DNA of 44,996 nt, taken from positions 1-44,996 of the forward strand of contig JANQMX010000056.1 of the NCBI GenBank assembly GCA_028279885.1, in the 5' to 3' direction. The stretch's first letter is position 1; the number at the start of each line of letters is the position of its first letter. This document shows positions 34,352 to 42,923 of the stretch, in pieces. The DNA comes from Rhodovibrionaceae bacterium (GTDB lineage Bacteria; Pseudomonadota; Alphaproteobacteria; Kiloniellales; DSM-21159). The notes below the pieces were generated by a model that saw only the letters and a list, made by a program, of their open reading frames with translations, did no database searches and was not told the origin of the DNA. The translations under genes and the position numbers were made by a program.

Positions 34352-34750
34352 ATGAGGCAGCTATCGACCTCGGCGGCCGAGATGGTGGCGGCGGCGCGAC
34401 AGCGGATCGAAGAGATCGAGACGGACGATGCCTTGGCGATGTTGGACGACTCCTCCGTCGTCTTTGTCGACCTGCGCGACGTGCGTGAGCGGCAGCGCTC
34501 GGGCTTCATCCCGGGCAGCTTTCACTGTCCGCGCGGCATGGTGGAGTTTTGGGTCGACCCCAAGAGCCCTTACTTCAAGAGCATCTTCGGCGAGGACAAG
34601 CGCTTCGTCTTTCACTGCGCCTCGGGCTGGCGTTCGGCCCTCACCGTCGCGACGCTCAAGGACATGGGCTTCCCGGCAGCCCATCTGAAAGACGGCTTCT
34701 CGGACTGGGACAAGCGGGGCGGGCCCGTAGCCTTTCCCGAGCCGAAGTAG
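34352..34750 (+). CDS. single-domain rhodanese-like sulfurtransferase
   Basis: The 132-residue protein has a rhodanese domain with VVFVDLRDVRER and active-site loop HCASGWRS (Cys89). It would carry a persulfide on Cys89 and pass sulfur to an acceptor such as cyanide or a thiol. GAGAGG precedes the ATG. It stands alone on the plus strand, divergent from the FAD oxidase and convergent with iclR, and shares its promoter type with the molybdoenzyme and aap operons, pointing to a role in sulfur handling within the module. Confidence 0.83.
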   Translation: MRQLSTSAAEMVAAARQRIEEIETDDALAMLDDSSVVFVDLRDVRERQRSGFIPGSFHCPRGMVEFWVDPKSPYFKSIFGEDKRFVFHCASGWRSALTVATLKDMGFPAAHLKDGFSDWDKRGGPVAFPEPK

Positions 34751-34758
34751 GACGGGCT

Positions 34759-35559
34759 CTAGGGAGTCTTCAGCGCTTCGGACACGCCGTCGGCGGCACG
34801 CCGCACGAGCTCGCCGATCTCTGCCTCGCGGCCTTCGCTCAGGTTCACATCGGGCGCCGAGACGCCGATGGCGGCGACCGGACGGCCGCTCGGCAGGCGG
34901 ACGGCGGCGCCGAAGCTGAAAATGCGCTCGCGATACTCGCCGGTGTCCAGCGCATAGCCACGCGCCTGGGTCTTCGCCATGTCGGCATCCAGCCGCTTGA
35001 GGGACGTCAGGGTCCGATCGGTGAAGCGGGTCAGGTGGCCGCGGACCTGGTCCCGCAGCCTGCCGTAGTCCGCCGCCAGGAGCGCCTTGCCGGTCCCGAC
35101 GCAGTGCAGGGGCGCGCTGCCCCCGATCGGGTTCCAGGAGCGAATAGGCTTTTGGCTGTCGATCTTGTCGATGTAGAGCACGGAGAGCCCCTCGGGCACG
35201 GCGAGGTAGATCGTCTCCCCCGTCGCCTTCGAGAGCTTCTGCATTTCCGGTGCCGCGATGCTGGGCAGGTCCAGGTTCTCGACCACCGCGTGGCCAACCT
35301 GCCAGACCTTCATGGTTGCCGAGTAGGCCTTGGACTCCGAGTTCCGGACATAGCCCAGCGCGGTCAGAGTCTGCAGCAGGCGGAAGGTGTTGGACTTGGT
35401 GAGCTCCAGCTCGCGCGAGAGTTCAGTCACCCCCTTGCCGTTCTTCGACTTCGCCAGGGCTTCGAGGATTTGAAGCCCTTTCGACAGGGTCGAGTCGAGC
35501 CGGACGGGGCGTTCCGCTTTGGCGCTCTCGCGCTTTTCCTTCAAGGATAGGGCTTTCAT
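34759..35559 (-). CDS. IclR-family transcriptional regulator
   Basis: The 266-residue regulator has an N-terminal winged helix-turn-helix (LQILEALAKSKNGKGVTELS in part, then NTFRLLQTLTALGYV) and a C-terminal ligand domain with HCVGTGKALLA. ATG 35559 follows GAGG; the frame is open 16 codons further up. It lies 54 bases after the molybdoenzyme gene on the same strand, so it is likely in that operon and controls its own synthesis. The palindrome repeated at three promoters of this module is its best candidate operator. Confidence 0.87.
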   Translation of the reverse strand: MKALSLKEKRESAKAERPVRLDSTLSKGLQILEALAKSKNGKGVTELSRELELTKSNTFRLLQTLTALGYVRNSESKAYSATMKVWQVGHAVVENLDLPSIAAPEMQKLSKATGETIYLAVPEGLSVLYIDKIDSQKPIRSWNPIGGSAPLHCVGTGKALLAADYGRLRDQVRGHLTRFTDRTLTSLKRLDADMAKTQARGYALDTGEYRERIFSFGAAVRLPSGRPVAAIGVSAPDVNLSEGREAEIGELVRRAADGVSEALKTP

Positions 35560-35613
35560 TCGGTAAACCTCGCAAGCGGTCCTACCAAACCGGCCCGAGC
35601 CGGGCAATCTGCC

Positions 35614-37938
35614 TCACCGGTTGCTCCCGGCCAGAGGCGGCTGGAAGGCCTCTACGCTTGGCAGGGCGCCCTCATGCTTCTCGATCTCGACGAAGGCCGA
35701 CTGCGCAGCCGGGCCCTGGGACAGGCGCGACGTGCGAAGATCGTGCGTCAGCACATTGGGATTGCCGTGCCGGTCCCGGTGATGGGGGTCGGCGAAATCG
35801 GGATCGTACCAGGCGCCGGTCCAGAGAAAGACGACTCCTTGGCAGATATCGTCGGTCACCACGGCGCCGGCGAGGCAGCGCCCGCGTTCGTTGAACACCG
35901 TCACCACGTCGCCGTCGGCGAGTCCGCGCTCGGCGGCGTCGCTTGGGTTGATCAGGATCGGTTCGCGGCCTTGGACCTTGCGGCTCATGCTGAAGTCGCC
36001 GCAGTCGTACTGGCTGTGCAGCCGAGTTTCCGGCTGGCCCGAGAGTAGATGCAGGGGATAGGCCTTTGCCTCGCCGCTTTGCCAACCGCGCGGCGGCAGC
36101 CAGGCCGGGTGACCGGGGCAATCCTCGTAGCCAAAGCCGGCGATGACCTCGGAGGCGAGTTCGATCTTGCCGCTTGGCGTCGCCAGGGGATTGGCCTCCG
36201 GGTCGGCGCGAAAGGCGGAGAGATAGACGGCATCCGGCGCCGGGTCGTCGAAATGAATGACGTTGCCCTGCAGGAAGTCCTGCCAGTCCGGCAGGCTGTG
36301 GCCCTGGGCCGCGGCGCGCCCCTGCATCTCGACCCACATCTCCTGTTGCCATTCCTCGGCGCTCAGCCGGCGGCTGAAGCGTGTGCCCAGCGACAGGCGG
36401 CGCTCCAGCTCGGTGAAGATGTCGAACTCCGTGCGCGCTTCGCCGGCCGGCTCCAGCGCCTTCGGCATGGGAATGAGGGTGCTGTCCTGGGTGCCGGCAC
36501 CGAAGTCGCTGCGCTCCTGCGGGGCCGCAACCGGCAGCACGATGTCCGCATGGCGGGCCGTTGCCGTCCAGCTGATCTCATTGACGACGATCGTCTCGGG
36601 CCGCTGAAAGGCGCGGCGCAGGCGATTGAGGTCCTGGTGATGGTGAAAGGGATTACCGCCTGCCCACCAGACCATGCGGATGTCGGGAAAGACTCGTCGC
36701 TGGCCATCGTAGTCGTAGACGCCGCCGGGATTGAGCAGCATTTCGGAGACCATGGCCACCGGTACGAAGGTCTCGACCGGATTGGAGCCTTGCGGAAAGG
36801 AGGGCCAGTGGAGCGGTCGGTCCATAGTGCCGATGCTGGCGTCGGCACCGTAGCCGATGCCGAAGCCGCCGCCGGGGAGCCCGATCTGCCCCAGCATGGC
36901 CGCCAGGACCACGGTCATCCAAAGCGGCTGCTCGCCGAAGTCGGCGCGTTGCAGACCGACGGCGGTGGTGACGAGCGTGCGCCCCGCCGCCATATGGCGC
37001 GCCAAACGGCGCAGCCGTTCGGCCGAGATACCGGACTGCTCGGCCGCCCAGTCGGCATCCTTCACCACGCCGTCCATCTCGCCCTTGAGGTAGGCCGCTA
37101 CGGTCTCGAAGCCGACGGTGTGGCGCGCGAGGAAGTCCTTGTCGTGCAACCCTTCGCTCAGCAGCGTGTGGGCGAGGCCCATCATGATGGCTGTGTCCGA
37201 GCCGGGGCGCGGCGGCAGCCACTCTGCGTTCAGGGCCTCCGCCGCATCGTTGCGCAGTGGGCTGAAGTTGATGAACTCCACCTCAGCTTTGGCGCAGGCC
37301 TCCAGATCGTCGCGCAGCCGATGCCGCCCCACGCCGCCACCGGAGATTTGTGCGTTGCGCAGCGGGACACCGCCGAACATCACGACCAGCCGGCCGTCCC
37401 GCGCCGTCACGCCCCAGCGGGTGGCCTGTTTTACGTGGTCGCGATAGTTGCCGACGATATGCGGCATCAGCACCAAGGCGGCGTTGTAGCTGTAGTTGCC
37501 TTCGGAGCGGACGAAGCCGCCGCCGGCGTTGAGGAAACGCTTGAGCTGGCTTTGCGCGTGGTGGAAACGCCCAGCGCTCGCCCAGCCGTAGGAGCCGGCG
37601 AAGATCGCCTCGTTGCCATAGTCGTTGCGGATGCGGGTCAGCTCACGGGCGACAAGGTCGAGCGCCTGGTCCCAGCTTACCTCGACGAAGGGCTCTCGGC
37701 CGCGCTCGCCCGAGCGAACGAGCGGCCCTTGCTCAAGATAGCTGCGGCGGACGGCTGGGCGCCTGACCCGGGCGCTGCCGTGAAGGCCCTCCGGAAGGTT
37801 ATCGTTGATGCGCGACGGATCGGGGTCGTCCGGATGCGGCCGAACCGACATCAGTCGCCCGTTCGAGATGTCGAGCAGCCCGGCGCCCCAGTGGCTCGCG
37901 GTCAGCAGCGGTTGGCGTTGCGCGTCACGATCAGACAT
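35614..37938 (-). CDS. molybdopterin oxidoreductase, BisC/DMSO-reductase-like, cytoplasmic
   Basis: This 774-residue enzyme of the DMSO-reductase family starts SHWGAGLLDISNGRLMSVRP, with no signal peptide and no cysteine cluster motif. It shows AGSYGWASAGRFHHAQ with Ser116 as the expected molybdenum ligand, the DMSO/TMAO/biotin-sulfoxide reductase type. The bis-MGD contacts near the C-terminus (LHSQYD, NPSDAAERGLADGDVV) are present. Lacking a Tat signal, it should reduce a sulfoxide or N-oxide in the cytoplasm like BisC or MsrP-independent methionine-sulfoxide reductases. It is transcribed from promoter site B and followed by iclR. Its substrate may be an imported S- or N-oxide. Confidence 0.85.
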   Translation of the reverse strand: MSDRDAQRQPLLTASHWGAGLLDISNGRLMSVRPHPDDPDPSRINDNLPEGLHGSARVRRPAVRRSYLEQGPLVRSGERGREPFVEVSWDQALDLVARELTRIRNDYGNEAIFAGSYGWASAGRFHHAQSQLKRFLNAGGGFVRSEGNYSYNAALVLMPHIVGNYRDHVKQATRWGVTARDGRLVVMFGGVPLRNAQISGGGVGRHRLRDDLEACAKAEVEFINFSPLRNDAAEALNAEWLPPRPGSDTAIMMGLAHTLLSEGLHDKDFLARHTVGFETVAAYLKGEMDGVVKDADWAAEQSGISAERLRRLARHMAAGRTLVTTAVGLQRADFGEQPLWMTVVLAAMLGQIGLPGGGFGIGYGADASIGTMDRPLHWPSFPQGSNPVETFVPVAMVSEMLLNPGGVYDYDGQRRVFPDIRMVWWAGGNPFHHHQDLNRLRRAFQRPETIVVNEISWTATARHADIVLPVAAPQERSDFGAGTQDSTLIPMPKALEPAGEARTEFDIFTELERRLSLGTRFSRRLSAEEWQQEMWVEMQGRAAAQGHSLPDWQDFLQGNVIHFDDPAPDAVYLSAFRADPEANPLATPSGKIELASEVIAGFGYEDCPGHPAWLPPRGWQSGEAKAYPLHLLSGQPETRLHSQYDCGDFSMSRKVQGREPILINPSDAAERGLADGDVVTVFNERGRCLAGAVVTDDICQGVVFLWTGAWYDPDFADPHHRDRHGNPNVLTHDLRTSRLSQGPAAQSAFVEIEKHEGALPSVEAFQPPLAGSNR

Positions 37939-37943
37939 AAGTT

Positions 37944-38000
37944 GTTCTGCTATTCAGTACATTTATATTGAATATTGACACAGCATGGAAAGCTTGTCAT
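37944..38000 (-). promoter_or_regulatory. molybdoenzyme promoter with shared palindromic operator (site B)
   Basis: On the minus strand a -35 ATGACA (37995-38000), 17 bases and -10 CAATAT (37972-37977) are followed 11 bases later by GTACTGAATAGCAGAAC (37944-37960). Spacing from -10 to operator is identical to site A. A plus-facing TTGACA at 37975-37980 could serve the divergent PLP-enzyme gene, but no clear -10 follows it. Confidence 0.62.
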
Positions 38001-38022
38001 CTCCTATTAGGTCACTCGAAGC

Positions 38023-39204
38023 ATGGGGTCCAGGCCTGTGAAGGACGCTTCCTTGAGCGATGCGCTGGTGCACCTGGGGCGCGGCAACCCGGTCAGCGGC
38101 CGCTCGGTGAACCTGCCGATCGATCAAAGCTCTACTTTGCTGTTCGATACGCTCGCCGAGTTCGAAGCGGCGCGAGCGGGCCGCTATCAGCATGGTACCT
38201 TGTACTACGGCCGCTATGGAAACCCCGTGAGCTTCGCGCTCGAGCGCATGATGGCGACGCTGGAAGGCGGCAGCGGCTGCGTGTCGGTCACGGCCGGCCT
38301 CACGGCGGTGACCTTGGCGCTGATGGGCGCGGCCAAGGCCGGTGACCATGTCCTGGTGGCCGACAATGTCTACGGGCCGACCCGCGGCTTCTGCGACAGC
38401 GTGCTGACCCGATACGGGGTCGAGGTTGCCTACTTCGACCCGATGGTGGGTGAGGGCCTTGCCGAGCTGATGCAGCCCAACACGGCCGCCGTGATGTTCG
38501 AGGCACCGGGCTCCGGCACCTTCGAGGTCCCGGACATTCCCGCCATCGCCGGCGTCGCGCGAGCCCACGGCGCGGTCTCCATACTCGACGGGACCTGGGC
38601 GACGCCGGTCTTCTGCCAGCCCCTAACGCTCGGCGTCGATGTGGTGGTGCATTCCGGCTCCAAGTACATTTGCGGCCATGCGGACGCGATGATCGGCTTC
38701 ATCGTCTGCAACGAGGCGCGCTATGCGCAGATGCGCAAGATGGCGCTCGACATCGGCGACAAGGCCGGCGCGCAGGATGTCTTCCTAGCCCTGCGCGGGC
38801 TACGCACCTTGGAGATGCGGATGCGCCACGCGCAGGACGCCGGCATGACGGTGGCGCGCTGGCTGGCGGAGCAGCCACAAAGCCTCAAGATGCTGCATCC
38901 GGCCTTTCCCGATTGTCCCGGACACGCCTTGTGGCAGCGCGACTTCAGCGGCGCCGCGGGCCTTTTCAGCGTGGTCTTCAAGCCCTGTAGCGATGCGCAG
39001 CTGCACGCCTTCGTCGATGCCCTGGAGATGTTCAGCGTCGGCGTCAGCTGGGGCGGTTTCGAGAGCCTTGTGCTGCCGGTGAAGCCCCACCGCACGGCGA
39101 AGCCTTGGACGGAAGAGGGTCGCGTGGTGCGCTTCAGCATCGGCAACGAGAACGTCGAGAACTTGATCGACGACCTCTCGCGCGCGCTCAAGCATCTCGA
39201 CTAG
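38023..39204 (+). CDS. PLP-dependent cystathionine beta-lyase-like enzyme
   Basis: The 393-residue Cys/Met-metabolism PLP enzyme has YGRYGNPVS near the cofactor phosphate site, LDGTWATP with Asp189, and the Schiff-base lysine Lys214 in HSGSKYICGH. Its closest type is MetC, which breaks a C-S bond of cystathionine or cysteine S-conjugates to pyruvate, ammonia and a thiol. It is divergent from the molybdoenzyme and followed after 21 bases by the glyoxalase-fold gene. A role in cleaving an S-substituted cysteine fits the sulfur theme; cystathionine itself is not excluded. Confidence 0.85.
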   Translation: MGSRPVKDASLSDALVHLGRGNPVSGRSVNLPIDQSSTLLFDTLAEFEAARAGRYQHGTLYYGRYGNPVSFALERMMATLEGGSGCVSVTAGLTAVTLALMGAAKAGDHVLVADNVYGPTRGFCDSVLTRYGVEVAYFDPMVGEGLAELMQPNTAAVMFEAPGSGTFEVPDIPAIAGVARAHGAVSILDGTWATPVFCQPLTLGVDVVVHSGSKYICGHADAMIGFIVCNEARYAQMRKMALDIGDKAGAQDVFLALRGLRTLEMRMRHAQDAGMTVARWLAEQPQSLKMLHPAFPDCPGHALWQRDFSGAAGLFSVVFKPCSDAQLHAFVDALEMFSVGVSWGGFESLVLPVKPHRTAKPWTEEGRVVRFSIGNENVENLIDDLSRALKHLD

Positions 39205-39225
39205 CCTCGGAAAGGGCTCAGCCCA

Positions 39226-39861
39226 ATGCACAACAGGATCGATCATTTCGCGATCGGCGCAGCCGACCTGGACCAAGGTGTCGCGGCCTTGCAGAGCGCT
39301 CTCGGCGTCACCGTGCCGCGCGGCGGCAAGCATGCCGCCATGAGCACCCACAACTGCGTCATGCAGGCAGGCGGCGAGAGCTTCCTGGAGATCATCGCCA
39401 TCGACCCGGAGGCGCCGCCGCCGGGCCGCGTTCGCTGGTTCACCTTGGACGAGGCCGGGACGCAGGCACGCCTCGACCAGCGGCCGCGGGCACTCTGCTG
39501 GGTGGTCGGCACCGACGATCTCGATAGCATCGTCGCGCGGAGCCCTGTCGATCTCGGCGACGTGGTCCACTTCTCACGCGGAGATCGGACGTGGCGCCTG
39601 ACGGTGCCGAAGGACGGCAGCCTTCCGGAAGGTGGCCTGCTCCCTGCCTTCATCGAATGGTCGCCTGGCCCTCACCCGAGCAGCGGGATGCGGGATCTGG
39701 GTGTGACGCTTCACAGCGTGCAGCTTTTGCATCCGGACCCGCAGTGGCTCGCGGGCGTTCTCAAGCAGCTCGCCGTCGATCATCTCGCCGAGGTGAGGGA
39801 AGGCCCCCGCGCAGTCTGCTTTGCTCTGGATACGCCGAGCGGGCGCGTCACGCTCGACTAA
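39226..39861 (+). CDS. glyoxalase-like (VOC superfamily) protein
   Basis: The 211-residue protein starts NRIDHFAIGAADLDQGVAAL, a standard VOC beta-alpha strand with a metal-type His, and has GGESFLEIIAIDP; it matches the Glyoxalase_3-like group. These are metal-dependent enzymes or binding proteins of varied function. It lies 21 bases after the PLP lyase gene on the same strand and converges on aapP with 8 bases between. The reaction is unknown. Confidence 0.75.
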   Translation: MHNRIDHFAIGAADLDQGVAALQSALGVTVPRGGKHAAMSTHNCVMQAGGESFLEIIAIDPEAPPPGRVRWFTLDEAGTQARLDQRPRALCWVVGTDDLDSIVARSPVDLGDVVHFSRGDRTWRLTVPKDGSLPEGGLLPAFIEWSPGPHPSSGMRDLGVTLHSVQLLHPDPQWLAGVLKQLAVDHLAEVREGPRAVCFALDTPSGRVTLD

Positions 39862-39869
39862 GCCGGAGT

Positions 39870-40619
39870 TCAGTGGCCGAGGATCTGGCTGAGGAAGAGC
39901 TTCGTGCGCTCGTTCTGGGGGTTGTCGAAGAACGCGCCCGGCGGCCCTTCTTCCACGATCTCCCCCTGGTCCATGAAGATCACCCGGTCGGCAACGCTGC
40001 GGGCAAAGCCCATCTCGTGCGTCACGCAGAGCATGGTCATGCCCTCCTGGGCAAGGTTGACCATGACGTCGAGCACCTCGGCGATCATCTCAGGGTCCAG
40101 GGCCGAGGTCGGCTCGTCGAACAGCATGATCTCCGGGCGCATGCACAGCGCGCGGGCGATGGCGACCCGCTGCTGCTGTCCGCCGGAGAGCTGACCCGGG
40201 TACTTCAGCGCCTGATCGGGGATCTTGACCTTCTCAAGGAACCCCATCGCCTCGGCCTCGGCCTCGCGCTGCGAGGCCTTGCGCACCAGCATGGGGGCGA
40301 GGGTGCAGTTCTCCAGCACCGTCATGTGGGGGAAGAGGTTGAAGTGCTGAAAGACCATGCCGACTTCGCGCCGGATCTCGTCGATGTTGTGGACATCGTC
40401 GGTGAGCTCCGTGCCGAGCACCGTGATGGTCCCGGCCTGATGCTCCTCGAGCCGGTTGATGCAGCGAATCATGGTCGACTTGCCTGAGCCCGAGGGGCCG
40501 CAGATGACGATGCGCTCGCCGCTTTTCACCGTGAGCTCGATGTTCTTGAGCGCGTGAAAGGCGCCGTAGTACTTGTGCATGTTGCGGATTTCGACCGCGT
40601 TTGCCTGCGGGTCGGGCAT
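39870..40619 (-). CDS. aapP: amino-acid ABC transporter ATPase, AapP/GlnQ type
   Basis: The 249-residue polar-amino-acid ATPase has Walker [10 protein letters not shown], signature [15 protein letters not shown], Walker [15 protein letters not shown] and H-loop VTHEM. It powers the AapQM channel. Last gene of the aapJQMP operon, starting 12 bases after aapM. Confidence 0.9.
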   Translation of the reverse strand: MPDPQANAVEIRNMHKYYGAFHALKNIELTVKSGERIVICGPSGSGKSTMIRCINRLEEHQAGTITVLGTELTDDVHNIDEIRREVGMVFQHFNLFPHMTVLENCTLAPMLVRKASQREAEAEAMGFLEKVKIPDQALKYPGQLSGGQQQRVAIARALCMRPEIMLFDEPTSALDPEMIAEVLDVMVNLAQEGMTMLCVTHEMGFARSVADRVIFMDQGEIVEEGPPGAFFDNPQNERTKLFLSQILGH

Positions 40620-40631
40620 CTTCTCGTTCCC

Positions 40632-41714
40632 CTATCTCTTGGCCACGGACATGCGGCGCTTCAGGTACTCGCCGTACTGGCTGAGCGAGAAAATGAAGAT
40701 CCAGTAGATCAGGCCGACGAAGACGTAGACCTCGATGTAGTAGGGCGCCCATTCGCCGGTGCCGAAGGCCGCGTTGGCGGAGGCCAGGATTTCGAAGAAG
40801 CCGATGATGATCACGATCGCGGTCTCCTTGAAAGTGACCACCACCATGTTGATCGTGCCCGGCAGGGAATGGCGGAAGACCTGCGGCAGGACGATGCGCC
40901 CCAGGATCTGCCAGAAGTGCAGGCCGAGCGCCTGTCCCGCCTCGAACTGCCCTCTGGGAATGGCCTGAAAGCCGCCGCGAAAGACCTCGGCCTGATAGCA
41001 GGCGAAGAACAGAGCGAAGGCGATGATCACCCGCCAGATCTTGTCGCCGTGCAGCCAGTCCGGCAGCAGGATGGGCACCACCACGGCGGCGGTGAACAGT
41101 GTCGTCAGCAGCGGCAAAGAGCGAATGAAGTCGATCAGGATGGAGACGCCGTAGGAGATCGCCGGAAGCTTGGAGCGTCGCGCCAGCGCCAGCCCAAGGC
41201 CCATCGGCATGCCGATCAGGACGACCGAGGAGAAGAGAAACAGGGTGAGCGACAGGCCGCCCCATTGATCGGTGGTGACCTCCTGCAGGCCGATGGGGCC
41301 ACCTTCCATCAAGAGGTAGTAGGCGCCGAAGCCGACGACCCACAGCAAGGCCAGGCGCTTCAGCGACCAGAACAGCGGGATGCAGGAGAGGATGACCGTC
41401 AGCACGATGGCGACGCAGGCGAGGGTCGATCGCCAATGCAGGTCATAGGGATAGAGGCCGAAGAGGATAAGGCGGTAGCGTGCGTCGATGACCGACCAGC
41501 AGGCGCCGTGCGCCGTAGGGCACTGGTCGGCATTCTCCGCGCTCCAGACGGCACCGATGACGGCCCAGTCGAAGACCAGATAGGCGATGTAGAGCAGCAG
41601 CGCGAAGAACAGGACGGTCGCGATGGAGGCAGGCAGGGAGCTGAAGGCGTGCTTCTTCAGCCAGTGCGAGGCCGTTCCGACGGTTGACGGGGGCGCTGCG
41701 GCGATGTCGGTCAT
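40632..41714 (-). CDS. aapM: general L-amino-acid ABC permease
   Basis: This 360-residue membrane protein has an N-terminal helix, a large periplasmic loop containing CPTAHGACWSVI (about residues 83-96) and a C-terminal channel domain with the EAA-type loop GLQAIPRGQFEAGQALGL. The long N-terminal extension distinguishes AapM from ordinary GlnP/HisM permeases. It starts one base after aapQ. Confidence 0.88.
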   Translation of the reverse strand: MTDIAAAPPSTVGTASHWLKKHAFSSLPASIATVLFFALLLYIAYLVFDWAVIGAVWSAENADQCPTAHGACWSVIDARYRLILFGLYPYDLHWRSTLACVAIVLTVILSCIPLFWSLKRLALLWVVGFGAYYLLMEGGPIGLQEVTTDQWGGLSLTLFLFSSVVLIGMPMGLGLALARRSKLPAISYGVSILIDFIRSLPLLTTLFTAAVVVPILLPDWLHGDKIWRVIIAFALFFACYQAEVFRGGFQAIPRGQFEAGQALGLHFWQILGRIVLPQVFRHSLPGTINMVVVTFKETAIVIIIGFFEILASANAAFGTGEWAPYYIEVYVFVGLIYWIFIFSLSQYGEYLKRRMSVAKR

Positions 41715-41715
41715 C

Positions 41716-42855
41716 TCAGTGCCCCTTCAGGCGCAGGCGCGCGTTGAGCAGGTTCACGAGCTGCGCCAGCGTGAAGTTGATGAGGATGAAGGCCGCCATC
41801 AGGATGCCGATCAGCTCAAGCGTCTGGCCCGACTGGGTGATCGAGGTCGACACGATCATGAAGAGGTCACTGAAGCCGATGGCCACGCCGATGGTGGTCG
41901 CCTTCATCAGAAAGACCCACTGATTGCCCAGAGGCGGGATGATCGTGCGCAGCGCCATGGGCATCTTAATCTTGAACCAGATCATGCCCTCCTGCAGGCC
42001 GAGCGCCCGGCCAGCCTCGATCAGGCCCTTCGGCACCTCCTGCAGACCGCCGCGCACGACCTCGGCGATGTAGGCGGCGCCGTAGAGCGTGATGCCGATC
42101 ACCATGGCGACGAACTCGATCGGCAGCGGCAGGCCGCCCACGAAGCGCAGACCCTTCAGTTCCGGGACCGAGATCAGCCCCGCATCCTCCGGTGCAAGCG
42201 TCGCCCAGAGAACGAGGGTCAGCGCGGCCACGGCGGCGAGCCAGATCAGCAGCTTCAGGCTCGGCCCCATGGCGGAGAGGCGCGCGATCAGGACGCCGGC
42301 GACGATTGCGAAAACGGTGAGGCCGATGCCGGCGACCGTGGGAATGGTCAGGCCGGGCACCATGACGCCGCGGTTCGAAATGAAGATGGCGTCGGCGATC
42401 GACATGGCCTGGCGCGGCCCGGGCATGTGGATCAGCACGGCGTACCAGAACACCAGCTGAAGGATGAGCGGTATGTTGCGGAACAGCTGGATGAAGATCG
42501 TGGCCGAGCTGCGCAAGGCGATGTTGTTGGCATCGCGCGCCGTGCCCACGGCAAAGCCGAGAACGGTCGCCAGCACGATGGACACCAGGCCGAGGAACAG
42601 CGTGTTGAGGAACCCGATGAACAGGGTCTTGCGGTAGCTGTCGTCGATCGAGTGATCGATCAGCGAGAAGGAGTAGGACCAGCCGGTCGCCCGATCCAGG
42701 AAGGCGAGCCCGCTGGACAGGCCCATCTCCGCAAGGTTGGTGCGGGCGCTGGAGATGCCTTCGGCAACGATAACGACGATGACGGTTAGGAAGAGCGCCT
42801 GGATGGCAAGGTCCTTGGCACTGAGCTTCCTGCGGAGAATCACTGCCTCTGCCAT
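41716..42855 (-). CDS. aapQ: general L-amino-acid ABC permease
   Basis: The 379-residue permease has an N-terminal helix, a periplasmic segment with FLDRATGWSYSFSLIDHSIDD in part, and a C-terminal channel domain with the EAA-type loop GLQEVPKGLIEAGRALGL. Length and layout match AapQ. It is separated from aapJ by 68 bases holding a strong hairpin. Confidence 0.88.
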   Translation of the reverse strand: MAEAVILRRKLSAKDLAIQALFLTVIVVIVAEGISSARTNLAEMGLSSGLAFLDRATGWSYSFSLIDHSIDDSYRKTLFIGFLNTLFLGLVSIVLATVLGFAVGTARDANNIALRSSATIFIQLFRNIPLILQLVFWYAVLIHMPGPRQAMSIADAIFISNRGVMVPGLTIPTVAGIGLTVFAIVAGVLIARLSAMGPSLKLLIWLAAVAALTLVLWATLAPEDAGLISVPELKGLRFVGGLPLPIEFVAMVIGITLYGAAYIAEVVRGGLQEVPKGLIEAGRALGLQEGMIWFKIKMPMALRTIIPPLGNQWVFLMKATTIGVAIGFSDLFMIVSTSITQSGQTLELIGILMAAFILINFTLAQLVNLLNARLRLKGH

Positions 42856-42879
42856 GGCGCTATCCTTTCAGGATGGCGG

Positions 42880-42907
42880 GAGGGCCACCCGCGAGCGAGT
42901 GGCCCTC
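42880..42907 (-). other. intercistronic hairpin between aapJ and aapQ
   Basis: A perfect 9-base stem GAGGGCCAC/GTGGCCCTC surrounds a 10-base loop. There is no T run, so it is unlikely to be a full terminator. In binding-protein operons such hairpins stabilise the upstream transcript so more binding protein than permease is made. Confidence 0.6.
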
Positions 42908-42923
42908 TATGTTTGGCGGCGGA

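Noticed and set aside
36049-37971. Plus-strand frame of 640 codons
   Set aside because: Antisense to the molybdoenzyme, whose Ser-ligand and cofactor motifs are clear; the shadow has none.
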